Source: Ligilactobacillus pabuli
GTDB lineage: Bacteria; Bacillota; Bacilli; Lactobacillales; Lactobacillaceae
Length of the DNA: 64,000 nucleotides
Assembly (NCBI RefSeq): GCF_022836475.1
Contig: NZ_BQXH01000006.1
Span: 1,689 to 65,688 of the forward strand
Direction: 5' to 3'
The stretch's first letter is position 1. The number at the start of each line of letters is the position of its first letter. Shown piece by piece: positions 54,870-64,000 of this stretch. The position numbers and the translations under genes are program-made. The notes below the pieces were generated by a model. That model was not told the DNA's origin. It saw nothing but the letters and a program-made list of their open reading frames with translations, and made no database searches.

Positions 54870-55964
54870 TTATGCTTCAACCAAGTTAAATGTACTCCAT
54901 GGTTTAAGCAAGTCCAATAATAATAAATCATCAGTCGTCAGTTGACCAACGACATTTCTGCGTCCATCATTTGGCATGTCAGTTAATACTACTTGCAACT
55001 CACCCTTATAACGTGGATAGCCATCATTAACTACGACCAGCTGTCCCCGGTGTAACTGAGTAAATTCGCCATGAGCCGGAATACTTTCTGCACTATAAAC
55101 CACACGTGGCATAGTATCACGCAACAAGTAAGCCGATGCATCGCCACGGTACAAATGAGCTGGAGTTAGAATAATCTTTTGCTCCAAAGCAGTTATATCA
55201 GCTGCTAACCGCACGTGGAGCGTTGGGTAGTCAGTCTTAAATGCGGCTGCGACTTCTGCCAATTCAGCTTCAGAAGCATAGGCATTACCGATGATGACAT
55301 CATCAATCATCCCTGTTAACTGCAGGTGAGTAACTTGGCTAGCTAGACGACGATGACGGTCACTTTCCATGGTTGGCAAACCTTCATTAACTGGCCATGG
55401 TCCAAAGCTTGCTTCATGAGATGAAACAAACGCAGCCGTATGCAAGGAATATTGCCGATATTTTTGCGAATAATCCATAAAAATCTCATCGCTTAAACCA
55501 GTATATTCTTGCGGATAAAAGTTATGGCAGCCAATCAAATTATCCAATTCAGGCGCATATGCCATAATGCTATCCAGGTAATTCGTACCCTGACTCATAT
55601 TCAACTCAATCTTTAAACCATAGGGATTATGCGTCATTTGTGCTTCTTCTCTGCCCGTAAACCCTTCGTCTAACCGCATGCCCCAAACACCTAAATCACG
55701 GAGAACATGTAAGTCGGTATACTCCAAGCCCAATTCCGCAAAGAGTTCCGGATTAACATCCACTACAGTTTTAAAGCCTAGCTCATTACCATAAGCCACA
55801 GTCTTTTTAAACTGCGCTAAAATATCTGCGCCGCCTTCACCCTTTAACTGCAATAGGGAAGTAAAAATCCGAGAATAGCCATACTGTTGGGCTAACTTTA
55901 AATACTGTTGATCTTGTTCAAACGTACTTTGCTCTGGGTAAATCGAAACACCTAATTGTCTCAT
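54870..55964 (-). CDS. mupG: MupG-like 6-phospho-N-acetylmuramidase (DUF871)
   Basis: 364 aa. TIM-barrel N-terminal domain (LGVSIYPEQSTFEQDQQYLKLA; GMRLDEGFTGREEAQMTHNP; IGCHNFYPQEYTGLSDEIF) and a small C-terminal barrel (RGQLVVVNDGYPRYKGEL). The family hydrolyses 6-phospho-MurNAc-containing disaccharide (MurNAc6P-GlcNAc) in the cytoplasm after PTS uptake. Here it is the last gene of a PTS/GntR cluster, which fits uptake of a disaccharide, but other DUF871 members lie in cellobiose clusters, so the exact sugar is open. Confidence 0.78.
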   Translation of the reverse strand: MRQLGVSIYPEQSTFEQDQQYLKLAQQYGYSRIFTSLLQLKGEGGADILAQFKKTVAYGNELGFKTVVDVNPELFAELGLEYTDLHVLRDLGVWGMRLDEGFTGREEAQMTHNPYGLKIELNMSQGTNYLDSIMAYAPELDNLIGCHNFYPQEYTGLSDEIFMDYSQKYRQYSLHTAAFVSSHEASFGPWPVNEGLPTMESDRHRRLASQVTHLQLTGMIDDVIIGNAYASEAELAEVAAAFKTDYPTLHVRLAADITALEQKIILTPAHLYRGDASAYLLRDTMPRVVYSAESIPAHGEFTQLHRGQLVVVNDGYPRYKGELQVVLTDMPNDGRRNVVGQLTTDDLLLLDLLKPWSTFNLVEA

Positions 55965-56012
55965 TGCTTAACCTCTCATCTCTGCTAATCATCTCTCGTG
56001 CATCTGCTAGTC

Positions 56013-56142
56013 GTTCACTACTAGGACAACTCCCTTGAAACAGGCCATTCCGCTTATCCCACTTGCTGCTCAAGACCTAAACCGTCTTAAACAGCAAGCC
56101 CGATAATGCTCGTGGCCTTCCGTTTCAGGTCGTTCACTACTT
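56013..56142 (+). repeat. Dispersed structured repeat, divergent copy M
   Basis: The start and end boxes are changed (CGTTCACTACT at both edges), but the fold is kept: outer helix GAAAC/GTTTC, second helix GGCCA/TGGCC, apical hairpin AAGAC/GTCTT. It lies between mupG and the DUF3284 gene inside the sugar operon. Confidence 0.75.
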
Positions 56143-56556
56143 ATAATACTGCTCTGCCATCTTTCTGGCCATTTTTTTGAATCTTCTTTTATGCAGCCAG
56201 CCAAAGGCAAAGGTCCCGATTCTTTGATTAGCACCGGCTTTAGCGTCTTTGGCATGATTATCCTCGGAATACTCTAACTGCGTTTGCCGCTCGTTTTTCG
56301 GTTCTAACCGATATTCAACGACAAATTCTTGGTCACCAGTCGTCATGGTATAACCATAGACTTGACTTGGTGTCGCAGAATCAATGTGCATCTGCGCTAC
56401 TTTGCCAGTTGACCATTTTTTCTCATAGGTATAGCCAGGTAAATCACGCCACGAAATCTTCTTACCCACCTGTGAACGAATATCCTCTAATGCTGATTCG
56501 ATCAATTCATGGTACAAAAATTCCGCCGGCGCATCTAAAGTCATGCTAATTTTCAT
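56137..56556 (-). CDS. DUF3284 protein
   Basis: 139 aa; the START/polyketide-cyclase-like pattern (MKISMTLDAPAEFLYHELIE; MTTGDQEFVVEYRLEP) and the ending fit DUF3284, small proteins found beside lactose/cellobiose-family PTS genes. Function unknown, perhaps regulatory. It overlaps the preceding small gene by 11 bp. Its 3' end touches repeat copy M. Confidence 0.8.
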   Translation of the reverse strand: MKISMTLDAPAEFLYHELIESALEDIRSQVGKKISWRDLPGYTYEKKWSTGKVAQMHIDSATPSQVYGYTMTTGDQEFVVEYRLEPKNERQTQLEYSEDNHAKDAKAGANQRIGTFAFGWLHKRRFKKMARKMAEQYYK

Positions 56557-56734
56557 GCTTGTCTCTTCCTTCCTCTTTTCGAACGCTGTGTAATAAGCAG
56601 CCCGTGATCATCGTACAAACTACTCCAATTCCAAGGACCCACAACCGGGTCGGCAGCTTAAACATGGAACTGCAAAAGATCAGTGCTAAACTTATTCCCA
56701 GTGCGAAAACTAGCAAGTTTTTGACTGCTTTCAT
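56546..56734 (-). CDS. Small two-helix membrane protein in the PTS cluster
   Basis: 62 aa: two hydrophobic segments (LLVFALGISLALIFCSSM; LWVLGIGVVCTMITGCLL) and a charged end. It overlaps the EIIC stop by 4 bp and the DUF3284 start by 11 bp, so it is translated in the operon. Family not recognised. Confidence 0.6.
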   Translation of the reverse strand: MKAVKNLLVFALGISLALIFCSSMFKLPTRLWVLGIGVVCTMITGCLLHSVRKEEGRDKHEN

Positions 56735-58087
56735 CCTTTAGCTGGACTCAATTTGTTAGCTGCCTTAACAAATGGTACATAAATCATAAAGCCAATAAAC
56801 ATATTAAAGAGCTGCAATACCACCGCACGCCAGTCCATCGTAGCGATCAAAACGTTGATCACTGGTGGCATTGACCAAATAATTTGGTTCTTGATTGGTT
56901 CGACCCAACCAAGTGTCACTGCACCGTAGGCAATTGAAACCATTACTGTTGGTGCCAAAATGAATGGAATAAAGTAAATTGGGTCTAAAACAATTGGCAT
57001 CCCAAACATCACTGGTTCATTGATGTTAAAAAATCCTGGCGCAAGTGACAGTTTGGCAACTGCTCGTTGATCATCACGCTTCGAGAACATCAAAATAGCC
57101 AATAGTAATAGTAAGGTCGAACCAGCACCACCGATCCAGCCGTAAAGGTCAAAACTGTTTCTAGTCCACAAGTATGGTAAGGCCTTGCCTTGTTGGAAAG
57201 CATTAATGTTAGCTAACTGAGCTGTTAACCAAATACTGTCCATAACTGGACCCAAAACGTTGGTTCCGTGAATTCCAAAGAACCAGAAAATTTGGACCAA
57301 AATCACCATCAAAATCACCGCACCAAAGCCTTGGCTCAGATTCAACAATGGATCTTGTAAAGTCTTAGCGACAAATTCAATCACTGTTGTGCCAACTTTG
57401 CTAAAGATGTAACCAATGATTCCGGAAACATATAAAGCGGCTGTTGCTGGAATGATTCCAGTAAAGGCATTCGCAACTGCAGGCGGAACTGAATCAGGCA
57501 TCTTGATCGTAATATTTTTCTTCATCAACCAGATATAAATCGTGGAAGAAATTGCCCCCATGATCATGACTGTAAAGAAGCCGGTTGAGCCAAAAAATTG
57601 ACCGAAGTTAAAGTAACCCCCACATGGAGACATCTTTGCCAGTCACAGCGGCACCAGCATCAGTTAAGGCCTTCACAGCCCCTTTGCCCAAAGTTGTTCC
57701 TAAATGTAAGGAAGCAGCTTGCGGCAAACTGATGATGAATGAGCCTAAAGTAACGACCCCACCAGTGATCGGTTCGACTTTATATTGTACTGCCAACTGG
57801 TAACCGAATGTAAATGAAAAAATCAAACCTAAAATAGCTAAAGTTCCGGTCCAAACCATGGCATTAATATCGATCAGCCATTGCATCGAAGTGACAATTC
57901 CAGTCCACCCCATCTGATTAGGGATATCTCTGATCAAAGCGTTCAAAACATTAGCGACCGCCCCAGCCATCATTGCTGGCATAATCGCAATAAAGGCATC
58001 ACGTAACGCGATCAGCCACCGCACGGAGCCAATTTTTGCTGCAATTGGAACAATATGTTTATCTAACCAATTAATAAATGCGTTCAT
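56731..58087 (-). pseudogene. PTS EIIC (lactose/cellobiose family), frameshifted
   Basis: Two frames together make a normal EIIC of about 450 residues. Part 1 (58087-57608, 159 aa) begins MNAFINWLDKHIVPIAAKIG and runs to VSMWG. Part 2 (57633-56731) continues YFNFGQFFGSTGFFTVMIMG with no loss of sequence, and includes NINEPVMFGMPIVLDP. The break lies in a run of five C (57617-57621, plus strand); with four the frame TGG-GGT-TAC-TTT would be continuous. The gene may be inactive, phase-variable or wrongly assembled. No EIIA or EIIB is nearby. Downstream of the GntR gene. Confidence 0.88.
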
Positions 58088-58152
58088 TTTGTATTACACT
58101 CCTATCTTATTATAAGTTGTTGCAAAACTGAAATCTAACTGTCTATTTCTTT

Positions 58153-58857
58153 TTAAATATCGAGACTTTGCGTGTGATAATACAGTGCTAAATCAGGATA
58201 AGCAAAATAAGTCCGTGAAAAGTTAAAAACTTTACCACTAGCCAGATAGTTGATCCCATCTAAACACATGATCTGCTCGTCTTTACGACGTTCCATTAAT
58301 TCAGCTTGCCTAGCAGTTAGAGCTTGCATATGCACATAGTTTTCAGACGTATTCCCAGTGATTTGATATGCTTCTTTCAAAAAACTAAAAATTGAATGTT
58401 CAACACTTTCCTGTGACAAAAACGGAACGACCGCTCGTGGAAAGTATGACTCTTCTAATGAATACAACTTGTCTTTCAAATAACGCAACCGAACTACCTG
58501 ATACATTTTTTCACCCACATGCACATTTCCGCGTCGGGCTAACTCATCATCTGCTTCGATCACGTCAAACAAAACTACCTTAGAACGCAACGGTCCACCT
58601 GAAACCATCGAATTTTTATCGAACCCAATTGAAAGGTTTAAGACCGTCTGTGACTGCAGCGGTTTTTTGATAATGTAATACCCGCTGCCACGGACTCGCC
58701 GTAACATACCATGGGCAAATACTACATCTAGCGCCTTACGAATAGTATTCCGACTAACTTGATATTGTTCCACTAACTCTTTTTCCGTTGGTAATTTGTC
58801 CGTATATTTGTTGGCCAAAATATCTTGAATGAGTTCCTCAGCTACTTCATGATACAT
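58153..58857 (-). CDS. GntR-family (UTRA) regulator
   Basis: 234 aa from the ATG at 58857, behind AAAGGAGG; an in-frame upstream start at 58893 has no site. N-terminal GntR winged helix (YTDKLPTEKELVEQYQVSRNTIRKALDVVFAHGMLRRVRGSGYYI, described here in pieces) and a UTRA effector-binding domain that in such regulators binds a sugar phosphate. It probably represses the PTS/DUF3284/mupG cluster that follows. A cre-like sequence lies upstream. Confidence 0.88.
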   Translation of the reverse strand: MYHEVAEELIQDILANKYTDKLPTEKELVEQYQVSRNTIRKALDVVFAHGMLRRVRGSGYYIIKKPLQSQTVLNLSIGFDKNSMVSGGPLRSKVVLFDVIEADDELARRGNVHVGEKMYQVVRLRYLKDKLYSLEESYFPRAVVPFLSQESVEHSIFSFLKEAYQITGNTSENYVHMQALTARQAELMERRKDEQIMCLDGINYLASGKVFNFSRTYFAYPDLALYYHTQSLDI

Positions 58858-58991
58858 ACTTTTTCCTCCTTTCTCGCTAATTTTTAGCAGCACCTGTCAG
58901 CGCTAAACTACATCAATTTCAATAAAAATGTATCGGCGCTTATTTTATTTGTGCCCACTAATTATATTACACGCAGAGCTAGTTAAAAGCA

Positions 58992-59005
58992 ATAAAACGT
59001 TTTCA
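58992..59005 (+). promoter_or_regulatory. Weak cre-like site before the GntR gene
   Basis: ATAAAACGTTTTCA matches the cre pattern at 12 of 14 positions (both mismatches in the first two). It fits carbon catabolite control of the sugar cluster. Confidence 0.35.
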
Positions 59006-59031
59006 AAAAATATAAATTATTTTTGTGATCC

Positions 59032-59068
59032 AAAAAAAGCCCCGAGACTTTACTAGTCTCAGAGCTTT
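59032..59068 (-). terminator. Terminator of glpF
   Basis: AAGCTCTGAGACT pairs with AGTCTCGGGGCTT (two mismatches), then T7 on the minus strand. Confidence 0.85.
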
Positions 59069-59085
59069 TAAAAAATATTTTTAGT

Positions 59086-59805
59086 TTAGATTGGCAAAAC
59101 GGCGAAGATCAATGCTCCGACGATACCACCAACGATTGGTCCAAAGAATGGAACAACACTGTATGCCCAGTCGTTGCCGCCCTTGTTGGCGATTGGCAAG
59201 ATAGCATGAGCAATACGAGGACCCATATCACGGGCAGGGTTGATAGCGTAACCTGTAGGGCCGCCAAGTGAAAGACCGATAGCAACAATCAGTAAACCAG
59301 CAACTACTGGGTTCAAGCCATCAGCCATTGAACCATGACCAAATGTTGCCAAGCCAAGTGTCAAGACAGCTGTACCAACTGCTTCAGTTACGAAGTTAGC
59401 GCCTAAGCTGCGGATAGCAGGTTCTGTAGCGAAAACACCCAAAATTGTATCTGCATCTTTGGTTTCTTTCCAATGTGGAAGGTAAGCTAACCAAACGACT
59501 GCGGCACCAAGGATAGCACCTAAGAATTGAGCAATGATGTATGGTACAACAGCAGCCCATTTTGTCAAGCCGATCACTGCGAAAGCGATTGTTACAGCAG
59601 GGTTAAGATGAGCAGGGCCCATCATTCCGCCAACGTAAGCACCCATTGTTACGGCTAAGCCCCATCCAAGAGCGATAACGATCCAGTCAGCACCCTGAGC
59701 CTTTGATTTGTTCAAGTTGACAGCGGCACAAACACCGTTACCTAATACAAGTAGCACGAAAGTACCGATGAATTCACCGATAGCTTGTGTGGCAATAGTT
59801 CCCAT
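59086..59805 (-). CDS. glpF: Glycerol facilitator / aquaglyceroporin GlpF
   Basis: 239 aa, six helices and two half-helices with the paired NPA-type motifs AHLNPAVTIAFAVIG and GYAINPARDMGPR; the Asp after the second NPA is the glycerol-facilitator signature. It passes glycerol, and possibly water or dihydroxyacetone, through the membrane. RBS AGGAGG. It is the third gene of glpK2-glpO2-glpF. Confidence 0.93.
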   Translation of the reverse strand: MGTIATQAIGEFIGTFVLLVLGNGVCAAVNLNKSKAQGADWIVIALGWGLAVTMGAYVGGMMGPAHLNPAVTIAFAVIGLTKWAAVVPYIIAQFLGAILGAAVVWLAYLPHWKETKDADTILGVFATEPAIRSLGANFVTEAVGTAVLTLGLATFGHGSMADGLNPVVAGLLIVAIGLSLGGPTGYAINPARDMGPRIAHAILPIANKGGNDWAYSVVPFFGPIVGGIVGALIFAVLPI

Positions 59806-59874
59806 AATTTTTCCTCCTATATGTGTTTGAAATAAGGAATTTTAGCTTATTTCAAATTAACTTCATAATCAATA

Positions 59875-59904
59875 TGTAACACTGACAATTAAGTCAGTGT
59901 TACA
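59875..59904 (-). repeat. Perfect hairpin between glpO2 and glpF
   Basis: TGTAACACTGAC and GTCAGTGTTACA form a 12-bp perfect stem around six bases. No T run follows on the minus strand, so an RNA processing or stability element is likelier than a terminator. Confidence 0.7.
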
Positions 59905-59962
59905 GCCATTCTAAATTGTTAAATGAGTAGTCATTCGAAGTACTGAGTGCGACTTTACTCAC

Positions 59963-61798
59963 TTATTTTTTTAATGCATCCAAACGTGTTTCTGCAATCA
60001 AAGCATTCAATTCATCAGCCTGTTTTTGTTTTTCATCAGCTGACCAGTCCAAGACACGAGCCATTTCGTCAACGATGGCATCCTTCTTTTCAGCTAATTT
60101 GTCTTCGTGGAACAAAACAAAGTTTGTCCGACGTAAGAGGTAATCAACTGGAGTCAATGTCATTTCTTCATTGATCGAGTAATGCAAACTGATCGTATCA
60201 GCTAAAGTCAAACCAGGAGCAACTTCCACATGCCCTGCATATGAAACTACGCGACCTGTGTTTGAACCAAAACGGTTAGCCAAATCTTCAGCTTCATCCT
60301 GAGGAATTCCCTTACCAACGGCAAGTTTGGTATAGAAGTCCAAAGTCTTTTCCACGTTAGTTGGGTCAAAGTGACCACCAGAAACTTGCAGTTTAGTAGA
60401 ATCGATCGTCTTAATTTCAACGTTGAATTCATCCTTCAATGTCTTAGTGATCAATTCCATTGCACCTGCAGCCATCTTACGGTAGTCAGTGATCTTACCA
60501 CCTGAAAGAGTGATCAAACCATCGTCACCAACGTCAAGTGATGAACCACGTGAAACTTGAGAAGCAGAAACTTCTTTTTCACCGCTAGATGTCTTCAAAG
60601 AACTAATTGCTTTTTCAACATCAGCACGTTCAACTTCACCCTGGTTGAATTTACCAACTGTGTCGATCAAGTTTGCAAAACTTTCGTCTGAAACTTTACC
60701 AACATTGGCGCCGCCACCATTGTAGTCAGAACCAGCGTTAGAACCAAGCAATGGACGAATTCCGGCCCAAGAAGCTTCAATATCATCAATTGTGATCTTA
60801 GCTTCTGGGAAACGGTTGTTAATTGCACTTAACAAGTAGTCGACATCAGCTTGTTCAACTGTTGGGTGAGTATAATCACCAGTGTAATCTGTATCAGTTG
60901 TACCAAAGTAAGTTTTACCTTCCCGTGGAACAACGAAGATCATCCGGCCATCATTGAAACCTGAATCAGAATAAGTTGGTTGTGGAACACTTAATCTTGA
61001 TTCATCAATTACCAAGTGAACACCTTTAGTAGGACGGATCACTTGACCATTATCCCCATTCTTGTCGTCTAAGCCGAGGAACTTAGATGACCATGGACCA
61101 GTCGTGTTGATCACTAATTTAGCATTCACATCAAATTCTTCACCAGATAGAACATCTTGGGCTTTAACACCGTTGATCTTACCAGCTTCATCATGAGAAA
61201 CGCTGACAGCTTTAACACGGCTAGCCATTAAGCCGCCCATTTCTGCAGCTTCCTTGATGTTTTCGATTACCAAACGTGCATCATTGTTAACGTAATCCAA
61301 GTAAACACCGGCACCGAGCAGCTTATCGCTCTTCAAACCAGGTTCACGTTGCAAAACTTCGTCACGATCGATCGTGTAGTTAGCGTATTGGCTAGCTTCA
61401 ACCCCAGCTAAGCGGTCATACAAGTCCATCGCGATTTTAACACTGAACATGTCAAATGTTTGGTCAGGTGTGTCGTAAATTGGCAGCAACATTGGGAATG
61501 GCTTTGGAATATGTGGTGCAATTCCTTGAACGACAGCACGTTCCTTAACTGTGTCAGAAACAACCCCAACATCAAAAGTCTTCAGATAACGGATCCCACC
61601 ATGCACTAATTTAGTTGAACGAGAACTTGTCCCTTCAGCAAAATCTTGCATTTCAAGCAAACCAACTTTTGCACCAGCCTTGGCAGCTTGGATCGCTACA
61701 CCGGCACCTGTGATCCCACCACCAATAACTAGTAGGTCTAAATCGGTATTCTTAAGGCCGTCAATTGTTTCTTTTCTGGATTTATAAGAAAATTTCAA
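59963..61798 (-). CDS. glpO: Alpha-glycerophosphate oxidase GlpO2
   Basis: 611 aa from a TTG at 61798, 8 nt behind GGAGG. FAD loop DLDLLVIGGGITGAGVAIQAA, then RSTKLVHGGIRYLKTF and TKGVHLVIDESRL. It carries the normal LAB GlpO insert of about 60 residues (LIDTVGKFNQGEVERADVEK-like) before VSRGSSLDVGDDGLITLSGG. It has no SGAS motif and thus differs from GlpO1 at this place. Produces DHAP and H2O2 with O2. Between glpK2 and glpF. Confidence 0.95.
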   Translation of the reverse strand: MKFSYKSRKETIDGLKNTDLDLLVIGGGITGAGVAIQAAKAGAKVGLLEMQDFAEGTSSRSTKLVHGGIRYLKTFDVGVVSDTVKERAVVQGIAPHIPKPFPMLLPIYDTPDQTFDMFSVKIAMDLYDRLAGVEASQYANYTIDRDEVLQREPGLKSDKLLGAGVYLDYVNNDARLVIENIKEAAEMGGLMASRVKAVSVSHDEAGKINGVKAQDVLSGEEFDVNAKLVINTTGPWSSKFLGLDDKNGDNGQVIRPTKGVHLVIDESRLSVPQPTYSDSGFNDGRMIFVVPREGKTYFGTTDTDYTGDYTHPTVEQADVDYLLSAINNRFPEAKITIDDIEASWAGIRPLLGSNAGSDYNGGGANVGKVSDESFANLIDTVGKFNQGEVERADVEKAISSLKTSSGEKEVSASQVSRGSSLDVGDDGLITLSGGKITDYRKMAAGAMELITKTLKDEFNVEIKTIDSTKLQVSGGHFDPTNVEKTLDFYTKLAVGKGIPQDEAEDLANRFGSNTGRVVSYAGHVEVAPGLTLADTISLHYSINEEMTLTPVDYLLRRTNFVLFHEDKLAEKKDAIVDEMARVLDWSADEKQKQADELNALIAETRLDALKK

Positions 61799-61826
61799 TT
61801 CAATATCCTCCTCGTTTTAAATCAAG

Positions 61827-61856
61827 CTACGTGGAACAATAAATTGTCCCACGTAG
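61827..61856 (-). repeat. Hairpin between glpK2 and glpO2
   Basis: CTACGTGGAACAAT and ATTGTCCCACGTAG pair with one mismatch around AA. There is no T run. It may be an mRNA stability or processing element inside the glp operon. Confidence 0.65.
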
Positions 61857-61948
61857 ACTGTTAACACCGAGTTGCGTAAGGTATTTACCCTATTCAACTA
61901 CATATTTTTCTCTCTTGCCTGTCAGCTTTTTTAACAGCTTGGTCACTC

Positions 61949-64000
<2,052 letters not shown>

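Overview
The window looks like a chromosomal segment of a lactic acid bacterium of the family Lactobacillaceae. The grounds are strong GGAGG ribosome sites with frequent GTG and TTG starts, the WalRK/HtrA/RlmH block, aerobic H2O2-forming pyruvate and glycerol-3-phosphate oxidases, ECF-type vitamin uptake, and a type II-A CRISPR system with a 1362-residue Cas9. No species is claimed.

Layout. 1-1410: glycine-betaine ABC transporter (permease cut by the window edge). 2380-6659: nucleoside hydrolase, a small membrane protein, and an operon of a branched-chain amino-acid epimerase-like PLP enzyme and an APC permease behind a T-box leader whose specifier reads as Leu. 7463-16775: drug-type MFS transporter, pyruvate oxidase with an unusual acidic tail, AraC regulator, pentapeptide protein, FMN reductase and ClC antiporter. 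16964-18304: ThrE-like exporter. 18428-26254: complete type II-A CRISPR-Cas (25 repeats, csn2, cas2, cas1, a tracrRNA on the opposite strand, cas9). 26492-37078: YisL, RlmH, a DnaA-box cluster, HtrA and WalJ, then a TauE/DUF1634 pair on the opposite strand, then WalI, WalH, WalK and WalR. 37764-39741: pyridoxal kinase, ECF S component and a GNAT. Two identical tRNA-Lys(CTT) genes flank an operon for amino-acid uptake, transamination and D-2-hydroxyacid formation. 45157-49889: flavodoxin, GlpO1, GlpK1 and a DoxX-like protein. 50013-55964: LysR, a RibF-like protein, DUF3290/DUF421, an Eis-like acetyltransferase and MupG. 56137-58857: DUF3284, a small membrane protein, a frameshifted PTS EIIC and a GntR regulator. 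59086-63451: GlpF, GlpO2 and GlpK2.

Two things stand out. First, the C-terminal tail of pyruvate oxidase carries two copies of a D-x-x-S-G-A-S motif, and GlpO1 carries one in the place where GlpO2 has the ordinary insert. The motif resembles the acceptor site of ApbE-type flavin transferases, so two H2O2-forming oxidases may carry an extra covalent FMN. Second, a dispersed element of about 120 bp occurs in roughly a dozen full or partial copies, mostly just behind genes. It folds into one long stem in which three separate helices change by compensating base pairs from copy to copy. It supplies the last codons or stop of several genes and sits twice between walR and walK. Three unrelated tandem arrays also share an exact 42-bp period and each contains a short inverted repeat.
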